This document shows, one piece after another, positions 8,021 to 17,477 of a DNA stretch of 64,000 bases. This DNA comes from Ignavibacteriota bacterium (GTDB taxonomy: Bacteria > Bacteroidota > Ignavibacteria > Ignavibacteriales > Melioribacteraceae). Numbering within the stretch: position 1 is the first letter of the stretch; the number at the start of each line of letters is the position of its first letter. Position numbers and translations under genes: made by a program. The stretch covers positions 4,102,501 through 4,166,500 of the forward strand of contig JADJWT010000001.1 of NCBI GenBank assembly GCA_016716225.1. The letters run 5' to 3'. The notes below the pieces were generated by a model. The model ran no database searches. It saw only the letters and a program-made list of their open reading frames with translations, and was not told the DNA's origin.

Positions 8021-10276
8021 GTGGAATTTCTATTGATTAGTTTTAACAAATATTTTTATAGTTTATTACCCCTACTATTATTTTCACTGCAAATTAATTT
8101 ATTTTCGCAAAATATTGGCACAATTAGAGGACAAATTACAGATATAAATACCGGCGAAGCATTGCTTTATGCAAATGTTTTAATAAAAGAATTGCAGCTT
8201 GGTACATCAACAAATGAAAATGGGTATTTTATTTTTACTTCAATTCCTCCGAATACAAATTATACAATTCTTGCAAGTTACGTTGGTTACGAAAACAAAG
8301 AAATTAAAATAGTTGTTCAAGCAAATAGAGTTACAAAAGTCGATATTGGATTAAACCCAACAAGTTTTGAATTGCAAACAGTTGAAAAAGTTGGGCAGCA
8401 GCAAATTGAAACAAATACCACTGATGTCGGTCTTCAAGTAATTACTATGAAAGAACTTGAAACAATGCCGCAAGGTGTTGAAACAGATATTTTCAGATCA
8501 CTTCAATATGTGCCCGGTGTAAAAACAACCGGCGATATTTCTTCAAGATATTATGTAAGAGGTGGATCAGCTGATCAAAATTTAGTTTTATTAAACGGTT
8601 CACCTATTTATAATCCCTTTCATGCACTTGGAATTTTCAGCATTTTCGATCCGGAAATTGTAAACAGTATGGAATTATACAAAGGAGGATTTCCGGCTGA
8701 ATTCGGTGGTAAAGTTTCATCAGTCCTCAATATAATCACTAAAGACGGAAACAGAAATAATTTTAATGCCAACGGTTCAATTAGTTTTCTTACCGGAAAA
8801 GTTTTGCTTGAAGGTCCAATTCCTTCTGGCTCATTTATAATTTCGGGAAGAAAAACTTATTCAAATAGCATTTTTAAAAAATTTCTAAATAACCAAGATG
8901 TGCCTATTGATTTTTATGATTTTTCATTCAAGGTAAATTATTCAGATCAAGAAGTTAGTGAAGGTACAAAAATAATTTTACACGGATTCTCAAGTCAAGA
9001 TAGAATAAATAGAGTAAGTGAACTATCTGAAGATTATCTGTGGAATAATAATTTATTCGGTTTGAAATGGTTCCAAGTAGCTACAAATAGTCCGGTTTTT
9101 TGGGATATGGGTATTGCATTAAGTACATATAATGGTGAAATCATTCCAAAACTTAGCAATGTTAAACCACAATTAAATGATGTTAGTGATGTTTCATTTA
9201 AGGCAAATTTTAATTACGTGTTCGATAGCCGTGATGAAGCATTATTAGGATTTGATATAAAAGATATTAAAACAAAATTGCGCTTAGAAAATAACAAAGG
9301 TGCGGTTTCTGATGTCGTTTCAAAAGGAAGTCAAATTGCCGCATATGCAAAATATAAATTTTTAAGATTTGATAATTTGGGAGTTGATCTTGGTGCAAGA
9401 TTGAATATTGCGCAATTATCAAATAATAAAGGAAAAACAATTGATCCGCGAATAAACTTAACATATACCATAATTCCGCAAATTTCAATAAAATTAGCTT
9501 GGGGACAATACCAGCAAGATTTAATAACTTTAACAAAAGAAGACCAAATTCTGACTTTATTTGAACCTTGGTTAATAACTCCAGATTATTTAGAACCAAC
9601 AAATTCAACACATTATATTGGTGGAATTACATTAAGATTAATTGAAAATCTATCATTCAATTTGGAAGGATATTATAAGTTTACAGAAAATTTACCAGTT
9701 GTTAATGAAAATAAAATATATGATTTGGATAGAGATTTTGTTGAAGGGAATTCCGAATCTTATGGTTGGGAAACTATGATTGGTTATAATGATGAAATTG
9801 TAAACATAACTGCGTCGTATTCAAATTCATGGTCGTATAAAACTGTTGATAATTGGGTTTACTATCCAAAGTATGATATAAGGCATAGTTTTAATACAGG
9901 CTTAGCTCTAAATATTGGTGCAGGTTGGTTATTTTCAGCAATGTGGATTTATAATTCCGGATTACCATTTACACAATTAACCGGGTACTACGATAAATAT
10001 TACATCAATGATATTTACTTCAACGAAAATTATTTTGATTCCACAATTCCATACACACTTTTAGGTGATAAAAATATCGCAAGATTACCAGATTATCATC
10101 GATTAGATTTAACATTATCAAAAAAAATTAGCATCTCAAAACTAAATATGTCGTTAAATGTTAGTGTTCTAAATGTTTACGATAGAAAAAATATTTTATA
10201 TTTTAATAGAGAAACCGGAGAACGTGTAAACATGCTTCCGTTTTTACCAACAGCAACATTAAAGGTTGAATTGTGA
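8021..10276 (+). CDS. TonB-dependent outer-membrane receptor with carboxypeptidase-like N-terminal domain
   Basis: A 751-aa protein. The order is a signal peptide to about residue 30 (ending LFSQ), a CarboxypepD_reg-like beta-sandwich from GTIRGQITDINTGEALLYA to about residue 110, a plug domain with DIFRSLQYVPGVKTT and YYVRGGSADQNLVLLNG, then a beta-barrel to the C-terminus. The start is a GTG. Such receptors move a substrate across the outer membrane using TonB energy. It overlaps the next lipoprotein gene by 4 bp. The substrate is unknown; the absence of a SusD homologue argues against a classic glycan-utilisation pair. Confidence 0.9.
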   Translation: MEFLLISFNKYFYSLLPLLLFSLQINLFSQNIGTIRGQITDINTGEALLYANVLIKELQLGTSTNENGYFIFTSIPPNTNYTILASYVGYENKEIKIVVQANRVTKVDIGLNPTSFELQTVEKVGQQQIETNTTDVGLQVITMKELETMPQGVETDIFRSLQYVPGVKTTGDISSRYYVRGGSADQNLVLLNGSPIYNPFHALGIFSIFDPEIVNSMELYKGGFPAEFGGKVSSVLNIITKDGNRNNFNANGSISFLTGKVLLEGPIPSGSFIISGRKTYSNSIFKKFLNNQDVPIDFYDFSFKVNYSDQEVSEGTKIILHGFSSQDRINRVSELSEDYLWNNNLFGLKWFQVATNSPVFWDMGIALSTYNGEIIPKLSNVKPQLNDVSDVSFKANFNYVFDSRDEALLGFDIKDIKTKLRLENNKGAVSDVVSKGSQIAAYAKYKFLRFDNLGVDLGARLNIAQLSNNKGKTIDPRINLTYTIIPQISIKLAWGQYQQDLITLTKEDQILTLFEPWLITPDYLEPTNSTHYIGGITLRLIENLSFNLEGYYKFTENLPVVNENKIYDLDRDFVEGNSESYGWETMIGYNDEIVNITASYSNSWSYKTVDNWVYYPKYDIRHSFNTGLALNIGAGWLFSAMWIYNSGLPFTQLTGYYDKYYINDIYFNENYFDSTIPYTLLGDKNIARLPDYHRLDLTLSKKISISKLNMSLNVSVLNVYDRKNILYFNRETGERVNMLPFLPTATLKVEL

Positions 10277-11238
10277 AAAAGTTATTAAAATATTTTTTTG
10301 CAATTTTAATATTAGTTATACATTTAAGCTGTGAAGATGATCTAAATCCATTTGTTAAAGGTGAAGATGTATTTATTTTAAATTGTGTATTAAAAAATGA
10401 TAGACCAAACCAAACAGCATTTTTATCAAAAAATTATTTTGTAGATAATTTTGATCCAAAATCTGATACAAATAATCATTCAATTGAAAATGCCTATATT
10501 AGAATTTTCTTTGATGATTCAGTTAAAATATTTGAAGATACTTTGATTAATAAAAATATTAATTCTGATCAGAAAATCACATCCTACTTCAACAACAATT
10601 TTTTTACAAAACCAGATACAGAATATGAGCTGGAAGCAATTTTAAGTGATGGAAGAAAATTAAGAGCAACAACCAAAACACCTAAAAAAGTTTCTTTTAA
10701 TGGTGATAGTGATAGAATTATCCCTCCAGAAGAAAAAGATAATGTCACCATTCTTTGGGATGATAATCAACGTTTATACACTGCTGCAAGATTTTTAATA
10801 GTTTATTTTAAAAATGAAAATGGAATTTCCATTAAGCATCAGAAAGAAGTTCCAAGAAAATATATTTATGAGAATTCGCAATATATCCCATACTTTCCAG
10901 AACCATCTTATTCAGATGAAATAAATGTTGAAATGAGTACTTTTAATAAAGCAATGGAAGAAATTTCTCTTGGTGATGAAAATAAAGGAAACTACACAAT
11001 ATTTTCATTCATTCTTGAAATTTTAATTTATGACCAAAATTTAACTGCATATTATGCATCAAAAGCAGAATTAGACGAAGGATTTTCTGTAACAACAAGT
11101 GAAAATGATTATACAAATATTATTGGGGGAAGAGGTATTTTTGGAACATTTATAAAACAAAGATTTGCTATTAAATTTGCCCAAGATTACATAAAGTCAT
11201 TTGGATATAAGCCAGGTTTAACGGAGAATTTAAATTGA
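10273..11238 (+). CDS. DUF4249-like surface lipoprotein
   Basis: A 321-aa protein with signal MKKLLKYFFAILILVIHLSC and a lipobox cysteine. The early mature segment (CEDDLNPFVKGEDVFILNCVL) and the beta-rich body, with a carbohydrate-binding-like fold expected, match DUF4249, a family often encoded beside TonB receptors in this phylum. The GTG start sits inside the TGA of the receptor gene (4-bp overlap), and the same overlap links it to the next gene. It is probably a partner of the receptor on the outer membrane. No enzymatic motif is visible. Confidence 0.7.
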   Translation: MKKLLKYFFAILILVIHLSCEDDLNPFVKGEDVFILNCVLKNDRPNQTAFLSKNYFVDNFDPKSDTNNHSIENAYIRIFFDDSVKIFEDTLINKNINSDQKITSYFNNNFFTKPDTEYELEAILSDGRKLRATTKTPKKVSFNGDSDRIIPPEEKDNVTILWDDNQRLYTAARFLIVYFKNENGISIKHQKEVPRKYIYENSQYIPYFPEPSYSDEINVEMSTFNKAMEEISLGDENKGNYTIFSFILEILIYDQNLTAYYASKAELDEGFSVTTSENDYTNIIGGRGIFGTFIKQRFAIKFAQDYIKSFGYKPGLTENLN

Positions 11239-12686
11239 ATAGTATTTTCAAAACTTTATTTTTTTTAATCTTTATAATAGTAAATATTTCATGTGATAAA
11301 AAAGTATCCGTTAGTGATCCTATTGCTTATGAAATTTCAAATTTAGAATTTTTTATTCAAACAATTCCGGAAGGTGCTTCAATATTTGTTGATGATAAAA
11401 ATATAAGCCAAACAACTCCAGACACAGTTAAATACTTAACTGAAGGTTCCCACAAATTTACACTTAAACTTGATAGATTTCTTGACTATACTTTTTACGC
11501 ATATATTTCTGATAGTTTAATTAAAACTTACAATTATAATTTTTATGAAGATTCAACAAATTTTGGGTCTTTAAAGTTTGAATCTTACCCGCCAAATTGT
11601 GATATATATTTAAATAACACTTTACAAAATTTCAAAACACCATATTTATTAAAATATCAAATACCAGATAAATATAAAGTAAAGTATTCTCATCAAGGTT
11701 TTGCATCGGATAGTACATATGTCTTCGTATATCCGGGTAGAGAAACTCTTGTTAATTTAACACTTCCGGATACTTCTTTATGGGTTAATTTCAATTCAGA
11801 TAATTCTCTTTTAGATGATGATTACATTAAAGATGTTTTAGTTGATAATTTTAACAAACTCTGGGTCGGAACATCTCATAATGGTTTATATATATTAAAT
11901 GGAACAACATGGAGAAATATAAATTCCGATAACTCTTTACTTCCATCAAATATTATAAATAGAATTGTTAAACAAAATCAAAATATTTGGGTTGCAACTT
12001 ATAATGGGTTACTTAATATAAATGGTGAAATTATGACTGTTTATCAAACAGAAAATTCTGAACTACCAAGTAACTTCATTACTGATATTGATTTTGATTC
12101 AAAAGGAAATGTTTGGATAGGAACACAAAGTGGCTTAGTTAAATTTAATGGTGAAAATTGGCAAATTTACAGAACTAGTAATTCTTCAATTCCTGGGAAT
12201 TTTATAACTTGTGTTGAAATTGATAGAAGCAATAATATTTGGGTAGGTACAAATGCATTTAGTACTGGCAAAATGGATAACTCCGGAAATTGGCAAATTT
12301 TCAAATCAGACTCTAGTAAAGTTGGTGATAGTGTAAACGACATTTTTATTGATTCCGAAAATAATACTTGGGTTGGACTCTCAGCAATATTAAATGAAGG
12401 TAAACCCGGTGGAATATATAAAATTTTTGATAATGAAATGGTTGAAATTGATTTTTCATTATCAAATAAACACACAAATATTTTTTTTCAAGATATAAAT
12501 AGTACAATATGGATTGGTACAAAATCCGGTTTACTTTTTTTAAGATCAGATTCTGATTTTACTCTTTATAATACTAATAATTCTGGAATAATGAATAATG
12601 ATATTTCCGGTATAACAAAAGATTTAAATGGTAATATTTGGATCGGAACGAACGGGAACGGTATAATAAAATTTAAGAAACAATAA
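11235..12686 (+). CDS. Lipoprotein with two PEGA domains and a two-component-regulator-type beta-propeller
   Basis: A 483-aa protein with signal MNSIFKTLFFLIFIIVNISC. Residues about 35-175 hold two PEGA-like repeats (IQTIPEGASIFVDDKNI and FESYPPNCDIYLNN). From about residue 180 to the end, propeller blades repeat at roughly 40-45 residues, each with a core like LWVGTSHNGLY, VWIGTQSGLV or NIWIGTNGNGI. These blades match the Reg_prop family best known as sensor domains of hybrid histidine kinases, but no membrane or kinase part follows. The start is a TTG overlapping the upstream stop by 4 bp. It probably has a binding or scaffold role next to the receptor. Confidence 0.82.
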   Translation: MNSIFKTLFFLIFIIVNISCDKKVSVSDPIAYEISNLEFFIQTIPEGASIFVDDKNISQTTPDTVKYLTEGSHKFTLKLDRFLDYTFYAYISDSLIKTYNYNFYEDSTNFGSLKFESYPPNCDIYLNNTLQNFKTPYLLKYQIPDKYKVKYSHQGFASDSTYVFVYPGRETLVNLTLPDTSLWVNFNSDNSLLDDDYIKDVLVDNFNKLWVGTSHNGLYILNGTTWRNINSDNSLLPSNIINRIVKQNQNIWVATYNGLLNINGEIMTVYQTENSELPSNFITDIDFDSKGNVWIGTQSGLVKFNGENWQIYRTSNSSIPGNFITCVEIDRSNNIWVGTNAFSTGKMDNSGNWQIFKSDSSKVGDSVNDIFIDSENNTWVGLSAILNEGKPGGIYKIFDNEMVEIDFSLSNKHTNIFFQDINSTIWIGTKSGLLFLRSDSDFTLYNTNNSGIMNNDISGITKDLNGNIWIGTNGNGIIKFKKQ

Positions 12687-12688
12687 TC

Positions 12689-14008
12689 TTACTGAACTTT
12701 TTCAACCACAACTTTTGAACCTTCTTCACTTATTATGGTAACATGAGTTTCTTTTGGGATATAATCTCCGCTTGTTACTACGTCAATTCTTTTGTTCTCA
12801 ATTAAAGCAATTCCACTTGGTCGTAAATCTGTTAAAGCAATTCCCATTTTACCAATTAAATTTTTTACTTCAATTTCTGCAGCGTATCCGGAACGTTCTT
12901 CAATATTTTTTTTCAAAATTAAATTTCCCCACATTTCCGATTTTGGTAAAAATTTTAAAACTGAAAAAATTACAATTATTGTTAGAACAAGTGTTGAAGC
13001 AAATTGAATAATTGCCATAGAAATAATATCCCAATCAATAAGTGGAAAATCCGAAATTAAACCAAAGAATAAACTTCCAAACATTAAAATAATTCCTATT
13101 ATTCCTGTTATTCCAAATCCAGGAATTATAAAAATTTCTATCAATAATAGAACTAATCCAATAACGAAAATTATAATTTCTATTATTGAAGCAAGCTCAA
13201 GAATATAGCCGGAACCGAAAAATAAAGCAAGTGCAATTAATGCTGCAGTTCCTGGTAATCCCCAACCGGGAGTTTTAATTTCAGTAAATAATCCTACTAA
13301 AGCAATCATCAATAAAATTGATGTTATAATAGGATTATTTAAAAATCTAATAAAATCTTCTGCCCAATTACTTTTTAAATTTATTACTTCTGCATTTTCA
13401 AGATTCATTGATTCTAAAACATCATCCATTTCATTCAAAACGGAGTCTGCAATTCCAAATTTTAATGCTTCTTCTGATGTGAGCGTAATTAATTTTGTAC
13501 TGTCATCGTTTAATTCTTGAACAACTACTCTTTCATCAACCATTCCTTCAGCGATGTCTGTTCGTCTTCCGGTCTTTTCAGCAGTTGAACGCATTTCTGC
13601 ACGCATATAACTTTGTGCTTTTTCTGATTGTTTGGTTCCACCTTCATCAACAACAGTTGTTGCGCCTATTGAGGCTCCTTCAACCATAATTATTTTTTCG
13701 CAAGATAATGAAATTAACGCACCAGCAGAAATTGCGCGTTTATCAATAAATGCAATTGTTTGAACTTTACTGTTTAAAATTGCATCTTTAATTTGTGTTG
13801 CTGCATCAACTCTTCCGCCAAAAGTATTTATTTTAAAAATAATTGCCGAAGCTGAATTTTTCTCTGCTTCATCCACTACTCTTTTTACAAACGGAGCTAA
13901 ACCTAAATCAATCATTCCATCAATTTCTGCAACATAAACTTTTTTTTGTGCATGATTTTGAATTGTAAATAATGACATAACAAAAAGAATAAATAGTATT
14001 CTCTTCAC
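12689..14008 (-). CDS. NfeD-family membrane-bound serine protease (long form)
   Basis: A 439-aa protein. A signal peptide (MKRILFILFVMSLFTIQNHA) leads into a ClpP-like protease domain with Ser94 in RAISAGALIS and a candidate Lys130 in SEKAQSYMRAEM, the Ser-Lys dyad of the 1510-N type. About four to five membrane helices follow (residues 230-355), then a C-terminal NfeD OB-fold (VGKMGIALTDLRPSG). Family members cleave stomatin-like partners in the membrane. No stomatin gene is adjacent here. The start is a GTG. The gene converges on the propeller gene with a 2-bp gap. Confidence 0.88.
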   Translation of the reverse strand: MKRILFILFVMSLFTIQNHAQKKVYVAEIDGMIDLGLAPFVKRVVDEAEKNSASAIIFKINTFGGRVDAATQIKDAILNSKVQTIAFIDKRAISAGALISLSCEKIIMVEGASIGATTVVDEGGTKQSEKAQSYMRAEMRSTAEKTGRRTDIAEGMVDERVVVQELNDDSTKLITLTSEEALKFGIADSVLNEMDDVLESMNLENAEVINLKSNWAEDFIRFLNNPIITSILLMIALVGLFTEIKTPGWGLPGTAALIALALFFGSGYILELASIIEIIIFVIGLVLLLIEIFIIPGFGITGIIGIILMFGSLFFGLISDFPLIDWDIISMAIIQFASTLVLTIIVIFSVLKFLPKSEMWGNLILKKNIEERSGYAAEIEVKNLIGKMGIALTDLRPSGIALIENKRIDVVTSGDYIPKETHVTIISEEGSKVVVEKVQ

Positions 14009-14106
14009 TTTAGTATCTCCAGAAAAATTTTATTGAAATATATAAAAAAGTTTGGAATGAATTTCAATGAGTGAATAATGATATGAAACAAACAGATACT
14101 TGAGTA

Positions 14107-14137
14107 GAACCCCAACTCTTCACAAAAGTTGGGATTC
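14107..14137 (-). terminator. Hairpin downstream of yajC, weak terminator or repeat
   Basis: The arms GAACCCCAACT (14107-14117) and AGTTGGGATTC (14127-14137) pair over 11 bp with one mismatch and a 9-nt loop, 11 bp past the yajC stop. There is no U-tract, so termination would be inefficient. The GAATCCCAAC core recurs in the element at 4520-4636, so this may be a repeat fragment. Confidence 0.4.
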
Positions 14138-14148
14138 TAAAAATAATT

Positions 14149-14463
14149 TTAGCTTTCTTTGGAAGCTACAACTTGTCCAATTGCACTTCGTTCCATTTTA
14201 ATTTTTACATTATTACCAACATCAACTAAAACTGTTGTATCTTCTAATCCAGCAACAGTTCCATGAATTCCACTTCCGGTAATTATTTTATCACCTTTTT
14301 TCAAACTATTTAATAACGCATCACGTTCTTTAGCTTTTTTCTGTTGTGGTCTAATAATCATAAAATAAAATATTGCGAAAATTGCACCAAACATTATTAA
14401 AGTACTAATCATACTTCCGCCGCCATCTGCGCCTTGCGGAGCCATTGCAAAAAGTAAATTCAT
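14149..14463 (-). CDS. yajC: Preprotein translocase subunit YajC
   Basis: A 104-aa protein with one N-terminal membrane helix (about residues 18-38) followed by FYFMIIRPQQKKAKERDALL and KKGDKIITGSGIHGTV, the diagnostic YajC sequence. YajC associates with SecDF and SecYEG in the inner membrane. It begins one base after the tgt stop and has a GGAGG ribosome site. The tgt-yajC pairing is common in bacteria. secD and secF are not adjacent. Confidence 0.96.
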   Translation of the reverse strand: MNLLFAMAPQGADGGGSMISTLIMFGAIFAIFYFMIIRPQQKKAKERDALLNSLKKGDKIITGSGIHGTVAGLEDTTVLVDVGNNVKIKMERSAIGQVVASKES

Positions 14464-15612
14464 TTAATCCTCCAAATTAGAATTTATATTTGTTGTTAAT
14501 TTACTAATTATTTTTTCTTTCCACTTTAAAAAAGTTCCGTCTATAATTTTTTCTCTTGCTGTATTTGTTAAATTTAAATAAAAAGTTAAGTTGTGAATTG
14601 AAGCAAGTTCCAAAGCAAGAATTTCTTTCGAAATAAACAAATGTCGTAAATATGCTTTAGAAAAATTTTTGCATGTATAACATTCACACTCAGAATCGAT
14701 TGTTGTAAAATCATTTTTGTAGGATGCATTACGCATACTTAATATTCCTTGGCTTGTAAAAAGATATGCGTTCCGTGCATTTCTTGTTGGCATTACGCAG
14801 TCAAACATATCAATACCACGCTCAATAGATTCAAGAATATTTTCCGGTCGCCCAACTCCCATTAAATATCTTGGTTTGTTTTCGGGTAAAAAATCAGTTG
14901 TAAAATTTGTGATTTCATACATTTGTTTCGCCGGCTCACCAACGGCTAATCCACCTATAGCATAGCCATCAAAATTTATATTCACTAAATCATTGGCAGA
15001 TTTTTCACGCAAATCTTGATAAACACTTCCTTGAACAATTCCGAATAAAAATTGTTTATGACCATATTTGGGATTTGAATTTTCAAAAGCTTCTTTATTT
15101 AAAATTGCCCAATCAGAAGTTAGCTGGCAAGATTTTTTTGCATAATCATAATCGCAAGGAAATGGAGTGCATTCATCCAAAACCATCAAAATATCGGAAC
15201 CAATTATTCTCTGAATTTCAATAACTTTTTTAGGAGTGAAAAAATGTTTTGATCCATCCAGATGAGATTTGAACTCAACTCCATCACTTTTTAATTTTCG
15301 CAATTCTACTAAACTGAAAATTTGAAATCCCCCGCTATCAGTTAACAAAGCGTTTTTCCAATTCATAAAATTATGAAGTCCACCTGCATTTTCCAGAATT
15401 TCAGTTCCGGGTCTTAAATAAAGATGATATGTATTTCCTAATATTATTGAAGCTTTTATTTCGTCACTTAAAATTCTTTGCGAGACTGCTTTTACAGTTC
15501 CTTGAGTTCCAACCGGCATAAATCGTGGAGTTTCAATAATACCATGATCAGTTTCAAAAAATCCGGCGCGGGCTTTTGAATTTGAATCTTTCTTAACAAT
15601 ATTAAATTTCAT
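14464..15612 (-). CDS. tgt: Queuine tRNA-ribosyltransferase
   Basis: A 382-aa protein with all bacterial TGT marks. LTDSGGFQIFSL contains the first active-site Asp, GGLAVGEP follows, and RPRYLMGVGRPENILESI leads to FDCVMPTRNARN with the second Asp. The zinc site is CECYTCKNFSKAYLRH. The enzyme exchanges guanine-34 for preQ1 in tRNAs with GUN anticodons. The length is normal. yajC follows immediately. A tRNA-Glu gene lies upstream on the same strand, 162 bp before the start. Confidence 0.97.
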   Translation of the reverse strand: MKFNIVKKDSNSKARAGFFETDHGIIETPRFMPVGTQGTVKAVSQRILSDEIKASIILGNTYHLYLRPGTEILENAGGLHNFMNWKNALLTDSGGFQIFSLVELRKLKSDGVEFKSHLDGSKHFFTPKKVIEIQRIIGSDILMVLDECTPFPCDYDYAKKSCQLTSDWAILNKEAFENSNPKYGHKQFLFGIVQGSVYQDLREKSANDLVNINFDGYAIGGLAVGEPAKQMYEITNFTTDFLPENKPRYLMGVGRPENILESIERGIDMFDCVMPTRNARNAYLFTSQGILSMRNASYKNDFTTIDSECECYTCKNFSKAYLRHLFISKEILALELASIHNLTFYLNLTNTAREKIIDGTFLKWKEKIISKLTTNINSNLED

Positions 15613-15774
15613 TTATCACTTAAATTAAAGTTTCAAAAATACAGTTACTTATTGCTATTATCAAACTTTAATGAAGATTACTTAGAAAAGATACTGTTAA
15701 TTTTTTTTAAAATTAGTTGAAGAAATTTTGATTAAATAAGTTTAAAATTTTTTATCAATTTCCAACATTTAAAG

Positions 15775-15849
15775 TAGCGCGTACGGGATTCGAACCCGTG
15801 ATCTCCGCCTTGAGAGGGCGGCGTCCTAAGCCAACTAGACGAACGCGCC
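15775..15849 (-). tRNA. tRNA-Glu (anticodon CUC)
   Basis: On the minus strand the cloverleaf is complete. The acceptor is GGCGCGT against ACGCGCT, with a G1-U72 pair as seen in Glu tRNAs of this phylum. The D-arm is GTCT...GGAC. The anticodon stem is CCGCC/GGCGG around loop CTCTCAA (anticodon CTC), and the T-arm is ACGGGTTCGAATCCCGT. No CCA is encoded. The boundaries could shift by one base at the 3' end. Confidence 0.93.
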
Positions 15850-15974
15850 AAATTTTATATTCGAATAATAATTATATTCTTACTGATTTCAAATCTGCAA
15901 AAGCTTTTAATCATCTTATCAAAATTTATTTTTATCATAAAATCATCAGTTGTTAATTTTATCTTTTCTTAAAC

Positions 15975-16003
15975 TTGACTTTAATAAGACCTAATTGTAA
16001 TTT
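15975..16003 (+). promoter_or_regulatory. Candidate promoter of the nuo operon
   Basis: TTGACT (15975-15980) is separated by 17 bases from TAATTT (15998-16003), 23 bp before the nuoA ATG. This is the best sigma-70-like match in the 175-bp gap between the tRNA and nuoA, though AT-richness makes chance matches likely. Confidence 0.4.
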
Positions 16004-16026
16004 TTAATTCAAAATTTCTAAGTGTT

Positions 16027-16458
16027 ATGCTAACTGAATTTGGTAAAGTTTTTGTCTTTTTAATATTAGCTGGTGCATTTGTTGGTATTGCAATTTTTGC
16101 TGCAATGTTAATCCGTCCCAAAAGACCTTCATTTGAAAAAAGTCAAATTTACGAATGCGGTGAAAATCCGCAAGGCTCACCTTGGGTAAAATTTAATATT
16201 CGTTTTTATGTTGTTGCTCTCATATTTTTAATTTTTGATGTTGAAATTGTTCTACTATTCCCATGGGCATTAACTTATAAAGAATTTGGGTTTGTTGGAT
16301 TTTTGGTTGGCGCAATATTTTTACTCATTTTATTTTTGGGTATGGCTTATGAATGGCGAAAAGGTGATTTGGAATGGGCACGACCAAAAATTGAAAAACT
16401 TGAACTAAGTAAATTATTAGAAAAGAAAGTACAAAATCATTCTACTATAGAAAGTTAA
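16027..16458 (+). CDS. nuoA: NADH-quinone oxidoreductase subunit A
   Basis: A 143-aa membrane protein with three helices and the family marks YECGE at about residue 46 and FDVEIVLLFPWA at about residue 77. NuoA lies at the joint between the membrane and peripheral arms of complex I near the quinone site. It is the first gene of an eleven-gene run (A, B, C, D, H, I, J, K, L, M, N) with very short gaps. nuoB begins 2 bp after its stop. Confidence 0.96.
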   Translation: MLTEFGKVFVFLILAGAFVGIAIFAAMLIRPKRPSFEKSQIYECGENPQGSPWVKFNIRFYVVALIFLIFDVEIVLLFPWALTYKEFGFVGFLVGAIFLLILFLGMAYEWRKGDLEWARPKIEKLELSKLLEKKVQNHSTIES

Positions 16459-16460
16459 TT

Positions 16461-16949
16461 ATGAGTTTTTTAGACCAAGAATTTACTGATAATAATATTG
16501 TAATTACAAAATCTGAAGATTTGTTAAATTGGGCAAGACTTTCATCAATTTGGCAATTGAGTTTTGGTTTAGCATGCTGCGCAATTGAAATGATGGCAAC
16601 TTCAGCTTCTCACTACGATTTTGATAGATTCGGTGTAATTCCAAGACCTTCACCAAGACAAGCTGATGTTATTTTAATTTCCGGAACCGTTACATTAAAA
16701 ATGGCAACAAGAATTAAAAGATTATATGAACAAATGCCAGATCCAAAATATATCATTTCTATGGGAAGTTGTGCAAATTGTGGCGGACCCTATTGGGAAC
16801 ATGGCTATCACGTTTTAAAAGGAATAGATAGAGTAATCCCCGTTGATGTTTATGTACCCGGCTGCCCTCCACGACCAGAAGCTTTATTAGAAGGATTATT
16901 AAAATTACAAGAGAAAATCAGAAACGAAAGATTGAGAAAGACTGCATGA
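16461..16949 (+). CDS. nuoB: NADH-quinone oxidoreductase subunit B
   Basis: A 162-aa protein holding the four Cys ligands of cluster N2: the adjacent pair in GLACCAIEMM, one in MGSCANCGGPYW and one in VPGCPPRPEALLEG. N2 passes electrons to quinone at the NuoB-NuoD interface. The stop overlaps the nuoC start (TGAGTG/ATGA type) by 4 bp, so translation is coupled. Confidence 0.97.
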   Translation: MSFLDQEFTDNNIVITKSEDLLNWARLSSIWQLSFGLACCAIEMMATSASHYDFDRFGVIPRPSPRQADVILISGTVTLKMATRIKRLYEQMPDPKYIISMGSCANCGGPYWEHGYHVLKGIDRVIPVDVYVPGCPPRPEALLEGLLKLQEKIRNERLRKTA

Positions 16950-17476
16950 GTGCTGAAGAAATTCTTGAAATATTAAAAAATAAATTCCCAAATTTTTCTT
17001 TCAGTTTTGATAATTCACTTCCATTAGAATCATTTCTAAATGTTGATGCATTGCAATTACCAGAAGTTTGTACATTTTTACGCGACGATGAAAAACTGCA
17101 ATTTGATAATTTAATGAATCTTTCCGGCGTTGATGATAATAATGCAAAAAAAGAAAAAGATGAAAATGGAAATGAAAAATTAGTTGGCAGAACTTTAAGC
17201 GTTTATTACCATTTAGAATCGATGAAATTAAATCATAAATTAAATTTAAAAGTTTCCGTCGCAATCGAAAATCCGGAAGTTGAATCAGTAGAATCAATTT
17301 GGAAAAGTGCAGATTGGCATGAAAGAGAAGCTTTTGATATGTTTGGAATAAAATTTCTTAATCATCCCAATTTAATTAGAATTTTAATGCCATATGATTG
17401 GGAAGACGGAAGTTATCCTTTAAGAAAAGATTTCGAAACTCCAGAATTTTATAATGGAATGAAAATACCTTACTGA
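16946..17476 (+). CDS. nuoC: NADH-quinone oxidoreductase subunit C
   Basis: A 176-aa protein ending with the 30-kDa subunit signature ADWHEREAFDMFGIKF, then HPNLIRILMPYDW and SYPLRKDFE. The N-terminal half is variable, with a charged insert around residues 70-78 (KKEKDENGNEK). NuoC stabilises the quinone-module arm and lacks cofactors. It is separate from nuoD, not fused as in E. coli, with one base between the two genes. Confidence 0.95.
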   Translation: MSAEEILEILKNKFPNFSFSFDNSLPLESFLNVDALQLPEVCTFLRDDEKLQFDNLMNLSGVDDNNAKKEKDENGNEKLVGRTLSVYYHLESMKLNHKLNLKVSVAIENPEVESVESIWKSADWHEREAFDMFGIKFLNHPNLIRILMPYDWEDGSYPLRKDFETPEFYNGMKIPY

Positions 17477-17477
17477 T

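Noticed and set aside
8021..11238. SusC/SusD polysaccharide utilisation pair
   Set aside because: The lipoprotein next to the TonB receptor lacks SusD features (helical TPR-like fold, about 500 aa) and resembles DUF4249 instead.
12754..13011. Plus-strand reading frames opposite the NfeD-type gene and similar antisense frames elsewhere
   Set aside because: They have no ribosome site, show low-complexity Leu/Phe/Gln composition and lie entirely within well-supported genes on the other strand.
15775..15849. tRNA with a UCU (Arg) anticodon
   Set aside because: Aligning the 5-bp anticodon stem CCGCC/GGCGG leaves a 7-base loop CTCTCAA whose middle triplet is CTC, and the rest matches Glu tRNAs.
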